A stretch of DNA of 64,000 nucleotides from Bacillota bacterium (GCA_023392515.1 JAEVYX010000049.1:1-64000), one strand, 5' to 3'; numbered from the stretch's first letter, positions 43,505-52,917 are shown. Notes: a model not told the origin generated them from the sequence alone. Program-made: numbers and translations.

Positions 43505-44824
43505 TTAACCGAAAAGAATGCTGTTGACAACGCTTTCCAGATATTCCTGTTTGCCGGAGCCGGGAAGCGCGGGTGTGCCGTTCTTTTCCGCAAAAGCTGC
43601 CAATTCTGCCAAAGAGGTTTGATCGGCACGGATCTTGGCTCCAATGCCGGTCTCAAAGCTCTTGTACCGGTCTTTTAGGAAAGTATCAATACGGCCGTCT
43701 TCAATCAGCTGTGCGGCTTTTAAAAGCCCCAGGGCGAAGGCGTCCATGCCAAGGATGAAGGCCAGGAACATATCCTCCAGAGTGTAGCTGGAGCGGCGGT
43801 TCTTGGCGTCAAAGTTGAAGCCTCCATTTTTGAGGCCACCAGCTTTTAATACTTCATACATGCACAGGGTGGTCTCGTAGATGTTGGAGGGGAATTGGTC
43901 GGTATCCCAGCCCAGGAGGTAGTCCCCTTGGTTGGCATCAATGCTGCCCAGCATGCCGTTCATGGCGGATACCCGCAGATCGTGCTGAAAGGTGTGGCCC
44001 GCCAAAGTGGCATGGTTGGCCTCGATATTCATTTTAAAATCCTTGTCCAGCCCATACTGGCGGACAAATCCGATGGCCGTTGCGGCATCAAAATCGTACT
44101 GGTGCTTCATGGGTTCCTTGGGCTTGGGCTCGATGTAGAAGTCTCCTGTAAAGCCAATGCTGCGGCCGTAGGATACCGCCATTTTCATAAGCTTGGCGAT
44201 GTTTTCCTGCTCGAACTTCATGTCGGTATTGAGCAGCGTTTCATAGCCTTCCCGGCCGCCCCAGAACACGTAACCCCGGCCGCCCAGCTTTACGGTAAGA
44301 TCCAGCGCCTTTTTGATTTGTGCCGCTGCGTGGCAATATACATCGGCGCTGTTGGTGCTGCCTGCACCGTTCATGTATCTGGGGTTGCTGAACAGGTTGG
44401 CGGTGCCCCACAAAAGCTTTTTCCCTGTGGCCTTCATCTTTTCCTGAATGTAATCAGTGATTTCATCCAGGCGGGTGTTGGTCTCGGTAAGGTTTGCACC
44501 TTCTGCTACCAGGTCCGCGTCGTGAAAGCAGAAGTAGTCAATGCCCAGCTTCTCCATAAATTCAAACCCGGCATCTACCTTGGCCTTGGCATGCTCCATG
44601 ACTCCATTGCCCGCGCCGAAGGATTTGTCGGCCGTACCAACGCCGAACATATCGGCTCCGGTTGCGCAAAGGTTATGCCACCAGGCCATGGCAAAGGGCA
44701 GGTGTTCCTTCATGGTTTTACCCATAACGATTCTGCTGGGGTCGTAATACTTGAAAGCCAGGGGATTTGTGGACATGGAACCTTCAAAGGGTACCTTGGG
44801 AAGGTTTTTGAAAATTTCAGGCAT
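43505..44824 (-). CDS. xylA: Xylose isomerase
   Basis: A 439-residue class II xylose isomerase (D-xylose to D-xylulose). Recognisable are CFHDADLVAEG, FWGGREGYETLLNTD, NIEANHATLAGHTF and the metal site IDANQGDYLLGWDTD. The ATG at 44824 follows AAAGGAG at 7 bases. Promoter and operator-like palindrome lie immediately upstream, and a ROK/XylR regulator is encoded at 45681. No xylulokinase is in the window. Confidence 0.97.
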   Translation of the reverse strand: MPEIFKNLPKVPFEGSMSTNPLAFKYYDPSRIVMGKTMKEHLPFAMAWWHNLCATGADMFGVGTADKSFGAGNGVMEHAKAKVDAGFEFMEKLGIDYFCFHDADLVAEGANLTETNTRLDEITDYIQEKMKATGKKLLWGTANLFSNPRYMNGAGSTNSADVYCHAAAQIKKALDLTVKLGGRGYVFWGGREGYETLLNTDMKFEQENIAKLMKMAVSYGRSIGFTGDFYIEPKPKEPMKHQYDFDAATAIGFVRQYGLDKDFKMNIEANHATLAGHTFQHDLRVSAMNGMLGSIDANQGDYLLGWDTDQFPSNIYETTLCMYEVLKAGGLKNGGFNFDAKNRRSSYTLEDMFLAFILGMDAFALGLLKAAQLIEDGRIDTFLKDRYKSFETGIGAKIRADQTSLAELAAFAEKNGTPALPGSGKQEYLESVVNSILFG

Positions 44825-44865
44825 ATGCAATCTCCTTTACCTAAAAAAATGATGATGTGTCTTGT

Positions 44866-44921
44866 TTTGCCTAGCCAAATTACATTTTTATTATCATATT
44901 AAAAAAATGTTCTCCTGTCAA
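44866..44921 (-). promoter_or_regulatory. xylA promoter and XylR-type operator
   Basis: On the minus strand TTGACA (complement of 44916-44921), 17 bases, TATGAT (complement of 44893-44898). Downstream of the predicted start is TTTGCCTAGCCAAA (44866-44879), a palindrome with 12 of 14 symmetrical positions, well placed for repression by the XylR-like protein. Confidence 0.65.
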
Positions 44922-45055
44922 TCATTTCCGGCGGTGGTAAAATTTCGACTATTGATTCACCTTTTATTGGAGTGATTCTGTATGGCGCTTTATTGCACAA
45001 ACGTAAAAGTATTCGTTGATGATTCTTGAGAATCCATGAAAATTGAAGGTTTCGG

Positions 45056-45083
45056 TTGCACGAAAAGCTTTTTATGTTATGAT
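45056..45083 (+). promoter_or_regulatory. Promoter of the VOC gene
   Basis: TTGCAC (45056-45061), 16 bases, TATGAT (45078-45083), 26 bases before the ATG. Confidence 0.5.
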
Positions 45084-45109
45084 AGAGTATAAAATTGGGA
45101 GGGCAAGCG

Positions 45110-45490
45110 ATGCTGCTTCATCAAATTCATCATATTGCAATCATTGTCACGGACTACGAAAAGGCAAAAGATTTTTATGTGGAAAAGCTGGGCTTTTTCA
45201 TTTTGCGGGACAATGAGCGGCCTGATAAGGGGGATCGGAAGCTGGACCTGAAGCTGGGCGACTGTGAGCTGGAGATTTTTATAGTTCCCAACAGCCCTAA
45301 GCGGCCAAGCTATCCCGAAGCGTGCGGGCTGCGCCACTTGGCGTTTCGGGTGGAGAATATAGAAGAAGCTGTGCGGGAACTGAATCTAAAGGGGATTGAA
45401 ACGGAGCAGATACGCCTGGATACCTTTACCGGCAGAAAGATGACCTTTTTTCATGACCCGGACGGGCTGCCCTTGGAACTGCATGAGTAG
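45110..45490 (+). CDS. VOC family protein, YaeR/glyoxalase-like
   Basis: A 126-residue protein opening HQIHHIAIIVTDYEKAKDFY and closing FFHDPDGLPLELHE, the pattern of small YaeR-type glyoxalase-fold proteins, with metal-ligand candidates His near residue 6, His near 69 and Glu near 124. GGGAGGG precedes the ATG at 45110; a TTG at 45095 is unlikely. It has its own promoter and no evident functional tie to the xylose genes. Confidence 0.87.
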   Translation: MLLHQIHHIAIIVTDYEKAKDFYVEKLGFFILRDNERPDKGDRKLDLKLGDCELEIFIVPNSPKRPSYPEACGLRHLAFRVENIEEAVRELNLKGIETEQIRLDTFTGRKMTFFHDPDGLPLELHE

Positions 45491-45623
45491 CCTCTGGAAT
45501 ACTTTGCTCGGGCGGGGCGCTGCATAAGCTTTTCAGACAATTCATCCAGGTTTACGGAACGCGAAATTTTTATTGAACGGATGATTGAATTAGCTATATT
45601 TTATTATGATTGAACTTTGGTAC

Positions 45624-45651
45624 TTGCATGAAAAAAGCGCTGTGCTATACT
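45624..45651 (+). promoter_or_regulatory. Promoter of the ROK regulator gene
   Basis: TTGCAT (45624-45629), 16 bases, TATACT (45646-45651). No copy of the xylA palindrome is visible here. The rest of 45491-45680 shows nothing further. Confidence 0.5.
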
Positions 45652-45680
45652 GATAAAGCGTCTGAAAGGGGGGGACTCAT

Positions 45681-46859
45681 GTGCGGGCGAACAGTACAAG
45701 AGATGTCAAAATGGCAAATAGGCAATTTTTGTATGAATGCATACGTGAACATAAAAGCGTAACAATGACTGAGCTGGAACATATAACAAAATTAAGCCGG
45801 CCTACGATTGTCGGTCTGATCCGAGAAATGGAAGCAGACAAAACGGTGATCAAGTCAGGCAGGGGAAGCTCAAACGGCGGCCGTGCCCCAACGCTTTATA
45901 GCATCAATGCAAAAGTTTTCTACGCGATAGGCATCGATTTCGAATTTCCGACGGTGCGGATGGCCATCAGTGATCTGGAAGGCACACCCGTACTTACCTG
46001 TGTGGAACATTATCCGGTTGATGCAGACAAGGATGAAACTTTGTCGCTGTTGACTGAGCAGCTTCAGCAATTCATACAGTCGTCGGGTATCGACAAAAAG
46101 GATTTTCTTGGGATCGGCATGGGCATCCCGGGAATTATGGATAGCCAAAACAAATCTTCAGTCGTTATCGATCGTATCCACGGCTGGGTTGACGTGCCGA
46201 TTTGGGAAATACTTACGGAGCATTTCGGCATTCCCGTGTATATCCAGAACGACGTGAATCTATTGGCATGGGCGGAAAAAAGGCTCTGGCCCAAAGGTGA
46301 GTTTGACAACATGCAATATATCGCCATTCGCGCCGGGCTTGGCATGGCCGTGATGATGAATGGGAAACTGCTGGATGGCGAGAGCGGTAATCTAGGGCTG
46401 ATCGGCCATATGATCGTGAATGCCGAAGGCGCCCAATGCCATTGCGGCAGTCATGGCTGCCTGGGTTTGTACACCAGTGAGCTTGCGCTGTTCCAGAAGT
46501 ATAAAAAAAATACAGGGAAAGAGATTTCCTCGGTAGATGATTTGATCAAGCTGGCTGATCAGGGCGATGAGGCTGCACTTCATGTTTTGGAGTGCGCGGG
46601 GCGGTATTTAGGTGTTGGTATTGTCAACGTTGCAAATCTATTTGATATCTCGCATATTGTGGTTTCAGCCCGGTTTAAACCCGACATGCTTTTAAAGTTT
46701 GCCATGCCCGAAATAAATATAAGAAATAACAGGCCCAAGCGGCGCAAAATTTATGTAAGTGCTGCGCGTATGGATGAATCCCAGTATGCTCTGGGGGGGT
46801 GCCTGATGGTGATTGATATTGTTAGGCCTGAATTGCACCTGGGGCTTCAAAACCCTTAA
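45681..46859 (+). CDS. xylR: ROK-family transcriptional regulator, XylR-like
   Basis: A 392-residue repressor with a winged helix-turn-helix (about residues 10-60, VTMTELEHITKLSRPTIVGL) and a ROK sugar-kinase-like domain. The latter has the zinc-binding CHCGSHGCLGLY segment and GIGMGIPGIMD, but the kinase aspartate region is not obviously catalytic. The start is GTG at 45681 behind GGGGGGG. Together with xylA and the GH3 gene nearby it is most simply the xylose repressor, probably acting on the palindrome at 44866. The GntR-like palindrome of the next operon may be an alternative target. Confidence 0.85.
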   Translation: MRANSTRDVKMANRQFLYECIREHKSVTMTELEHITKLSRPTIVGLIREMEADKTVIKSGRGSSNGGRAPTLYSINAKVFYAIGIDFEFPTVRMAISDLEGTPVLTCVEHYPVDADKDETLSLLTEQLQQFIQSSGIDKKDFLGIGMGIPGIMDSQNKSSVVIDRIHGWVDVPIWEILTEHFGIPVYIQNDVNLLAWAEKRLWPKGEFDNMQYIAIRAGLGMAVMMNGKLLDGESGNLGLIGHMIVNAEGAQCHCGSHGCLGLYTSELALFQKYKKNTGKEISSVDDLIKLADQGDEAALHVLECAGRYLGVGIVNVANLFDISHIVVSARFKPDMLLKFAMPEINIRNNRPKRRKIYVSAARMDESQYALGGCLMVIDIVRPELHLGLQNP

Positions 46860-46892
46860 GGGCAGGAACATTCATACTGACATAAATTGCAT

Positions 46893-46925
46893 GGGCGGCT
46901 GGTTGGATTGCCATCCGCCTTTTTG
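46893..46925 (+). terminator. Rho-independent terminator of the ROK gene
   Basis: GGCGGCTGG and CCATCCGCC form a 9-bp stem with one mismatch, followed by TTTTTGTTT. Confidence 0.87.
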
Positions 46926-47025
46926 TTTGCTTTGTTTTTAAAAATGTCGGGAAGTTTTTAAATGCAGGGTCCTTTTTTGATGTTTATCAGATTATTTGTT
47001 AATAAAAACACTTTTGCAAATGACA

Positions 47026-47078
47026 TTGACAAAATGTAGGATGCATGATATAAGTATGCATATGTACTGGCTGTACAT
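47026..47078 (+). promoter_or_regulatory. Promoter and palindromic operator of the second sugar-acid operon
   Basis: TTGACA (47026-47031), 17 bases, TATAAG (47049-47054), then the perfect inverted repeat ATGTAC-TGGCT-GTACAT (47062-47078) starting at about the transcription start. The palindrome differs from the AACGTT-type sites, so a different regulator, perhaps of the GntR family and encoded elsewhere, is expected. Confidence 0.65.
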
Positions 47079-47167
47079 GATGATTACGGCAATACCTTAT
47101 GTGATCCGCAAGGGAATAGGTGCTGCCCGGCAGATGTACACTATTGAAGCGCTTTAAGGAGAATATC

Positions 47168-48268
47168 ATGAAAATTGTTGATTTAATTGTCAAGGCTTAT
47201 TCCGCACCGCATCCAAGGCCGATTTCCAACGGAAAATATACTTATGGCGCAACGGAAATTGTTATTTGCCAGGTGTTGACCGATGAAGGCGTTATTGGAT
47301 TAGGCTGGGCTCACGGCACTTCATTGGTGATAGATACGCTCCTTAGCCTTCGCGACCGGGTGCTGGGAGAAGATCCTTTCAATGTAGAACGAATTTGGGA
47401 CAAGATGTACCTGCCTAAAGTATATGGCCGCAAAGGGTTTGAAACAAGGGCCATCAGCGCGGTGGATATTGCGCTTTGGGATATCATAGGGAAAGTGGCC
47501 GGCCGGCCCGTCAGGCAGCTTTTGGGTGGGTACGCCGATGCCATACCTGCCTATATTGCCGGCGGGTATTACGAATCCGGCAAGAACCACGACGGCCTTC
47601 GGGAAGAGATGCGGGCGAATTTGGCTTCCGGTGCCAAGGCGATCAAGATGAAGATCGGCGGAGCATCCATCCAAGAAGATATCGACAGGATTGATGCCGT
47701 TCGGGAAACGATTGGGACCGGCGTTAAGCTTCTTGTGGATGCCAACAACGCCTACAACCGGATTGACGCGCTGAAAATGGGCCGGGAACTGGACAAGCGC
47801 GATATTTACTGGTTTGAAGAACCCCTTCATCCCGACGATCTGGAAGGTTGTGCCGAACTCTGCCGCAAGTTGGACACGCCGATCGCTGTGGGCGAAAACG
47901 AATATACACGCTGGGGCTTTAAGCAGCTGATCGACTTAAAAGTTGCCCAGGTGCTCAATGCCGATGCCCAGGTGCTGGGCGGTATTACCGAGTGGAAAAA
48001 GGTTGCGGATTTGGCCATGGCGGCCCATGTGCTGGTTGCGCCCCACGGGGATCAGGAAATCCATACGCATCTAGTATCCGCGGTGCCCAACGGCTTGATT
48101 GCCGAATATTATGACAACAATACAAACGCGCTTTTAAAAGATATGTTCCCGCATCCCCTAAAGCTGGACGGCCGCGGTTACGTGTCGGTGCCAGACAAAC
48201 CCGGCCTTGGCGTGGATATCAATTTTGAAGCCATTGCAAAATATTTGACCTTCTCTTCGGTTCAATAA
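47168..48268 (+). CDS. Enolase-superfamily sugar-acid dehydratase (mandelate racemase type)
   Basis: A 366-residue enzyme with a complete active-site set: Lys160-x-Lys162 (IKMKIGG), metal ligands Asp191 (VDANNAY), Glu217 (WFEEPL) and Glu243 (VGENEY), Asp266 and His293 (APHGDQEIH), as in mandelate racemase and several acid-sugar dehydratases. The ATG at 47168 follows TTAAGGAG. It is the first gene of the operon, ahead of its ABC importer. The K-x-K plus His-Asp arrangement allows dehydration or epimerisation of an aldonate or aldarate; substrate unknown. Confidence 0.9.
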   Translation: MKIVDLIVKAYSAPHPRPISNGKYTYGATEIVICQVLTDEGVIGLGWAHGTSLVIDTLLSLRDRVLGEDPFNVERIWDKMYLPKVYGRKGFETRAISAVDIALWDIIGKVAGRPVRQLLGGYADAIPAYIAGGYYESGKNHDGLREEMRANLASGAKAIKMKIGGASIQEDIDRIDAVRETIGTGVKLLVDANNAYNRIDALKMGRELDKRDIYWFEEPLHPDDLEGCAELCRKLDTPIAVGENEYTRWGFKQLIDLKVAQVLNADAQVLGGITEWKKVADLAMAAHVLVAPHGDQEIHTHLVSAVPNGLIAEYYDNNTNALLKDMFPHPLKLDGRGYVSVPDKPGLGVDINFEAIAKYLTFSSVQ

Positions 48269-48318
48269 GGGGTAAAACCCGGTCATAAGATCGGGATATA
48301 TATTAAGGAGGGACAACC

Positions 48319-49638
48319 ATGAAAAACCTTTTCCGTACCCTGGCTTGTATCATGCTATGCATGGCCCTGGCTCTGCCGGTCGTATTGGCCGAAGGCAGCA
48401 ACCAGGAACTGACCGGGACCATTGAATTGTGGTCCATGCTTACTCAGGATGAACGCGCAACACAGCTTCAAAAATTGACCGATGATTATGAAGCGGCTCA
48501 TCCCGGCGTAACGATCAACGTGACGGTTATGCCCTGGTCCGGCGCTCTGGACAAGATCATCGCTGCAATTATGGCCGGCAATGCCCCCGATATCATGGTA
48601 ACCGGCACCGGTTATCCCCAGACGCTTGCCGGAACCGGCGGGCTGTTGGAACTGTCCAGCCTTGTAGAAGAAGTTGGCGGCAAAGAAGCTTTCCTCAGCA
48701 CCTCGCTGAGCGTACAGGGTGCCTTTGAGGATGGACTTTATTCCATTCCTCTGTACATCACCCCTTATGTTGCCTATTACCGTCAGAGCTGGCTGGACAA
48801 AGCCGGCATCACCAAGACCCCCGAAACCTGGGAAGAATATTATGAGATGTGCAAAGCCGTTACCAACCCTGCAGAAAACAAGTACGGTTTCGCGCTGCCC
48901 CTGGGCGACCTCCACGGCTGGAAGACCATTTGGAGCTTCCTGCAAGGCAACGGCGTTGACCTTGTAAACAAGGATGCCGAAGGCAAATGGTTTGTTGACC
49001 TGAATGATGAAGACAAGGCCGCTGCCATCGAAGTGTACGATTACCTCTACAAACTGGTGAAGGATTGCGCACCGGAAGGAACCGTAAACTACACCCAGAC
49101 CAACGTCCGGGAACTTGTTGCCTCCGGTATCGTGATGAGCCGTATCGACACCCCCGAAATCTACTACAACGTGCAGACCATGGATCCCGATAACATTGGC
49201 GATGTTTCCTTCTTTAAAATCCCCGGCAGGAAGCAAACCGGTTCCGGCCAGGGCTGGGTAGGCCTGAGCCTCTCCGCCAAGGGTAATACCGCCGTGGCTT
49301 CCGACTTCGTGAAGTACCTGTTCACCGGGGATACCTTGGTTGATTTCTATGCAAGCTATCCGTATGCGATGTTCCCCGCCAAGGCCGAGCTGTTTGCCAA
49401 TACCGATTATCAGGCGAAGCTCCCTGAAGAAATCAAGAAGCTTGTGCCAGACATGGCGCTTGAAATCCTGTCTACCTCCACCAGCTTAGGCATGGTGAAC
49501 GGCCCCTTCCCGGGCGCCGGCGAGTTTGAATCCCAAATGATCCTGGGCAACGGCCTGGTCAAGATGCTGGTTGACGGCTACACTGCCGAACAGGCTGTTG
49601 ACTTTGTTGTGGAGCAGGTTCAGGCTCTGATTGACTAA
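48319..49638 (+). CDS. ABC transporter extracellular solute-binding protein (family 1, sugar type)
   Basis: A 439-residue exported protein: signal peptide to about residue 25 (MKNLFRTLA, hydrophobic core, VVLAE) without lipobox, then a family 1 binding fold (GTIELWSMLTQDERATQL, ITPYVAYYRQSW). AAGGAGGG precedes the start. It pairs with the two permeases after a 348-base gap containing a nested hairpin. The neighbouring dehydratases suggest a sugar-acid ligand. As in the first operon, no ATPase gene is present. Confidence 0.93.
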   Translation: MKNLFRTLACIMLCMALALPVVLAEGSNQELTGTIELWSMLTQDERATQLQKLTDDYEAAHPGVTINVTVMPWSGALDKIIAAIMAGNAPDIMVTGTGYPQTLAGTGGLLELSSLVEEVGGKEAFLSTSLSVQGAFEDGLYSIPLYITPYVAYYRQSWLDKAGITKTPETWEEYYEMCKAVTNPAENKYGFALPLGDLHGWKTIWSFLQGNGVDLVNKDAEGKWFVDLNDEDKAAAIEVYDYLYKLVKDCAPEGTVNYTQTNVRELVASGIVMSRIDTPEIYYNVQTMDPDNIGDVSFFKIPGRKQTGSGQGWVGLSLSAKGNTAVASDFVKYLFTGDTLVDFYASYPYAMFPAKAELFANTDYQAKLPEEIKKLVPDMALEILSTSTSLGMVNGPFPGAGEFESQMILGNGLVKMLVDGYTAEQAVDFVVEQVQALID

Positions 49639-49680
49639 TTTACTTTCAAACACAGAATTTTAGATTATGGCGAATTTTCT

Positions 49681-49741
49681 CCGGCCTGTCTGGTTTTAAT
49701 CGCTTCGGCACGCATTGCCGTCCCTGTGCCGGGCAGGCCGG
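49681..49741 (+). terminator. Nested hairpin between binding-protein and permease genes
   Basis: The outer stem CCGGCCTG (49681-49688) with CAGGCCGG (49734-49741) encloses an inner stem CGGCAC (49706-49711) with GTGCCG (49726-49731). GAAAAG follows, not a T-run. The gap 49639-49986 holds nothing else recognisable apart from a weak AAGG ribosome binding site for the permease. Confidence 0.65.
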
Positions 49742-49986
49742 AAAAGTTCAACGCCTTATTCATTGCACTTCTGTATTTGAAATGCCACTTGTAGCCTGAC
49801 TGGGCTGCATGAACGGTTCCGTACGCGGCTTTTTCCGTCAGGCAACGATGCCAATTTTGACACAGCGCTGCTGCGCCTCTTATGCGGCGCCAAGCCTGAT
49901 GGGAAAAGCTTTTGTATTGGTTCTGATTTTTAGCCTTGTAAGCCATATGGCGGCAACAAAATTTGATAATGAAAAGGCGAGCCATA

Positions 49987-50892
49987 ATGAAAAATTCAGC
50001 TTTGAAAAATGATAAACGTATGAGCAGGCAGGGCATGCTTTTGTACATGCCCGCGATCCTCATCATCGTCGGCGTTGTGGTGTACCCGATGATATACGCG
50101 CTGATGATGAGCTTTACCAATTATAAGGCAAGCAGCCCGAAAATGAATTTCATCGGGTTTGCAAACTATTTGAAAATTGCGAAAGACTCTGCCTTCTGGT
50201 CCGCTGTTACGCGCTCTCTTGTTTTTACAGTAGGGTCCCTTGCACCCCAGATTATACTTGGCTTGGCTCTTGCCATGTTATTTAATCACCCCCGCCTGAA
50301 ATGCAAAATGCTCTTTCGAGGCCTGGCCATTACACCATGGCTTGTGCCCACGGTGGCGGTGGCTATGGTTTTCAGATGGATGTTCCACGACCTTTATGGG
50401 ATCGCAAACTACATGCTGGTTGATTTGAATATTATCGAATCGCCCAAAGCCTGGCTTTCCAATGCGACTTCGGCGATGTTCCTTCTGATCCTTGCAAATG
50501 TATGGAGAGGCACCCCCATGCTCCTTACCATGTTCCTGGCAGGCCTTCAGGGTATCCCCGGGGATTTGTATGAGGCGGCTCAGGTGGACGGTGCAAACGG
50601 CTGGGTGCGTTTCTCCAAAATCACATTGCCTTTATTGATGCCTGTTGTGATGATTTCCGGCGTCTTGAGATTTATATGGACCTTTAACTTTTATGATCTG
50701 CCGTGGGTCATGACCGGCGGCGGTCCTGCCAACGCGACGCAGACAACCCCGGTTTACGCTTACCGGAGCGCCTTCAGCAGTTACAAGATGGGAGAAGGCT
50801 CCGCGATTACGATTATTCTGTTTATCATCCTCATCATATTTGCCGTCTTATATTTCTGGTTGAAACAGCATCAGGACAAGAAGTTATATTGA
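49987..50892 (+). CDS. ABC sugar transporter permease, MalF/UgpA type
   Basis: A 301-residue permease with six membrane segments and the EAA loop YEAAQVDGANGWVRFSKITLP. The ATG at 49987 with AAGG 8 bases upstream is preferred over a TTG at 49963. It is separated from the binding protein by a structured gap and from the second permease by 18 bases. Confidence 0.91.
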   Translation: MKNSALKNDKRMSRQGMLLYMPAILIIVGVVVYPMIYALMMSFTNYKASSPKMNFIGFANYLKIAKDSAFWSAVTRSLVFTVGSLAPQIILGLALAMLFNHPRLKCKMLFRGLAITPWLVPTVAVAMVFRWMFHDLYGIANYMLVDLNIIESPKAWLSNATSAMFLLILANVWRGTPMLLTMFLAGLQGIPGDLYEAAQVDGANGWVRFSKITLPLLMPVVMISGVLRFIWTFNFYDLPWVMTGGGPANATQTTPVYAYRSAFSSYKMGEGSAITIILFIILIIFAVLYFWLKQHQDKKLY

Positions 50893-50910
50893 TAGAAAGG
50901 GGGGATTACG

Positions 50911-51750
50911 ATGAATAGAAAGCATAAGTACCTGGTAAAGGATATTTCCCTTCATCTGTTGGCTGTGTTGGCTTTGATACCGATTTTGTTTCCCATGTAC
51001 TGGCTGATCGTATCCGCGCTGCAAAGCCCGCAAAACGTGATTCAGATACCGCCCAAGCTGTTCCCAACTGAGTTTTCCACATATTTTGTGAGCAAGGTTT
51101 TCAAAGAGTTCAATATGGGCCGGTTCCTGCTTAACAGCCTTTTTCTTTCCCTCGTGTCCACCTTTGTAACGCTGGTGATTGCATGCCTTGCGGCGTTCAG
51201 TTACAAGGCATATCAATACCGGGCAAAGGAATCTTTCTCAAAACTTGTTCTGTTCGTCTATATGTTCCCGCAGATTTTGATCATCATCCCGATTTATTTG
51301 CTCATGTCCAAACTGATGCTGATCAACACCTTTACCGGCTTGATTTTGTGTTATGTGGCATTTGAGCTTCCCATTTGCATTTGGACCATGCAGTCCTACT
51401 TTGAGACCATTCCCAAAGACCTGATCGAAGCAGCGGAAATCGACGGCCTGGCCAGATTCAAGACCTTATGGTATGTGTTCCTCCCGGTGGCCCTGCCCGG
51501 CCTTGCGGCCAGCGGCATTATGACCTTTATCGGCATTTGGAACAACTTCATTCTTGCGAACACCCTGCTGATTGATGAAAGCAAGAAGACGCTGCCCGTC
51601 ATCATAGCAGACTTTAATTCCCGGGACAGCATGCTACAAGGCGATGTTCTGGCTGCCTCCCTGATCGTATGCCTGCCCTCCTTCCTGTTCGCTTTGTTCG
51701 CCCAGAAATACCTAGTAGGCGGCCTTACAAACGGCGCCGTAAAGGCATAG
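50911..51750 (+). CDS. ABC sugar transporter permease, MalG type
   Basis: A 279-residue permease with six membrane segments and the EAA loop IEAAEIDGLARFKTLWYVFLP; it ends in LVGGLTNGAVKA, a common MalG-like terminus. AAAGGGGGG precedes the ATG. Partner of the preceding MalF-like protein. Confidence 0.92.
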   Translation: MNRKHKYLVKDISLHLLAVLALIPILFPMYWLIVSALQSPQNVIQIPPKLFPTEFSTYFVSKVFKEFNMGRFLLNSLFLSLVSTFVTLVIACLAAFSYKAYQYRAKESFSKLVLFVYMFPQILIIIPIYLLMSKLMLINTFTGLILCYVAFELPICIWTMQSYFETIPKDLIEAAEIDGLARFKTLWYVFLPVALPGLAASGIMTFIGIWNNFILANTLLIDESKKTLPVIIADFNSRDSMLQGDVLAASLIVCLPSFLFALFAQKYLVGGLTNGAVKA

Positions 51751-51766
51751 TAAGGAAGTAAACGAT

Positions 51767-52906
51767 ATGAAGATTACTGATATCAAAACAAGATTCGTCG
51801 ACCTTTACATGTTCGTCCAGGTCTATACGGATGAGGGGATTGTAGGCCTTGGCGAGTCGGGCTCCTGGGCTTTTTTGGAGGCGTCCGCTCAGGCGGTGGA
51901 AACCTTCAAACGGTATCTGATCGGCCAGGACCCGCTGACAATTGAACATCACTGGCAGTACATGTACAGGTGCTACCACTTCCGGGGCGCGGCAATTATG
52001 GGGGCATTGTCCGCCATTGATATCGCACTGTGGGATATTGCAGGGAAATACTATGGTGTGCCCTGCTACAAGCTTATGGGCGGCAAAACGCGGGATAAAG
52101 CCCGAGTATATTACCACGTTTACGGGGATACCCAGGAAAAGCTGATTGAGGGCTGCTTAGCCGCAAAAGAACGGGGCTTTACGGCTGTGGGCCATCTCAC
52201 GCCCTTCCTGGACAGCCCCCGGGAGGAACGGTATTTTAACACCTTTGCCGCCAAAATGGACAAGGCCATTGAAAGCGTCTACAAATATCGGGAAGCTGTG
52301 GGCAATGAAGTGGATCTTTGTATTGAGATTCACCGGCAGCTCACGGTGCCTGAAGCGATTACCCTGGGCCGCGAAATCGAACCGTGCCATCCCATGTTCT
52401 ACGAAGACCCGGTAAAGCCGGACAATTTCGACGAAATGGCGAAGGTGGCCGCCGGAATTGGCATCTCTATCGCCACGGGTGAAAGAATCCACACCCTTCA
52501 GGAGTTCGGCATGCTGCTTTCCAGAAACGCCTGCCATTATATCAGGCCCGATGTGTGCATGTGCGGCGGACTTACCCATTCTAAAAAAATCGCGGCGGTG
52601 GCGGAAGCCTACGGGGCTTTGGTTGTGCCCCACAACCCCCTCAGCCCTGTCAGCACCGCAGCCTGCATTCAGCTTGCTGCAGCCATTCCCAACTTTGCGA
52701 TTCAGGAATATCCCAAAGGGGAGCATTCCGCACCAAAGAATGTCATGGTGAAATCTACCATCAAATTGGAGAATGGCTTTCTGATAATCCCCGACGCGCC
52801 GGGCATCGGCGTGGAGCTGACGGAAAATGCCGAGGAGCTTTGCCCCTATGTGCCACGGGCATATGTGACAAGGCTGAATGAAGACGGCTCCGTGATGGAT
52901 CAGTAA
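51767..52906 (+). CDS. Enolase-superfamily dehydratase, galactonate/mannonate dehydratase type
   Basis: A 379-residue enzyme of the galactonate/mannonate (DgoD/ManD) group. Metal-site residues are Glu187 in CIEIHRQLT (most relatives have Asp), Glu213 (MFYEDPV) and Glu239 (TGERIHT); His189 and His289 (VPHNPLSPV) are the expected acid/base pair. The start follows TAAGGAAG. It is the second enolase-superfamily enzyme of this operon and lacks the K-x-K of the first, so the two should catalyse different steps or act on different epimers. Confidence 0.88.
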   Translation: MKITDIKTRFVDLYMFVQVYTDEGIVGLGESGSWAFLEASAQAVETFKRYLIGQDPLTIEHHWQYMYRCYHFRGAAIMGALSAIDIALWDIAGKYYGVPCYKLMGGKTRDKARVYYHVYGDTQEKLIEGCLAAKERGFTAVGHLTPFLDSPREERYFNTFAAKMDKAIESVYKYREAVGNEVDLCIEIHRQLTVPEAITLGREIEPCHPMFYEDPVKPDNFDEMAKVAAGIGISIATGERIHTLQEFGMLLSRNACHYIRPDVCMCGGLTHSKKIAAVAEAYGALVVPHNPLSPVSTAACIQLAAAIPNFAIQEYPKGEHSAPKNVMVKSTIKLENGFLIIPDAPGIGVELTENAEELCPYVPRAYVTRLNEDGSVMDQ

Positions 52907-52917
52907 GGGGAATGAAG

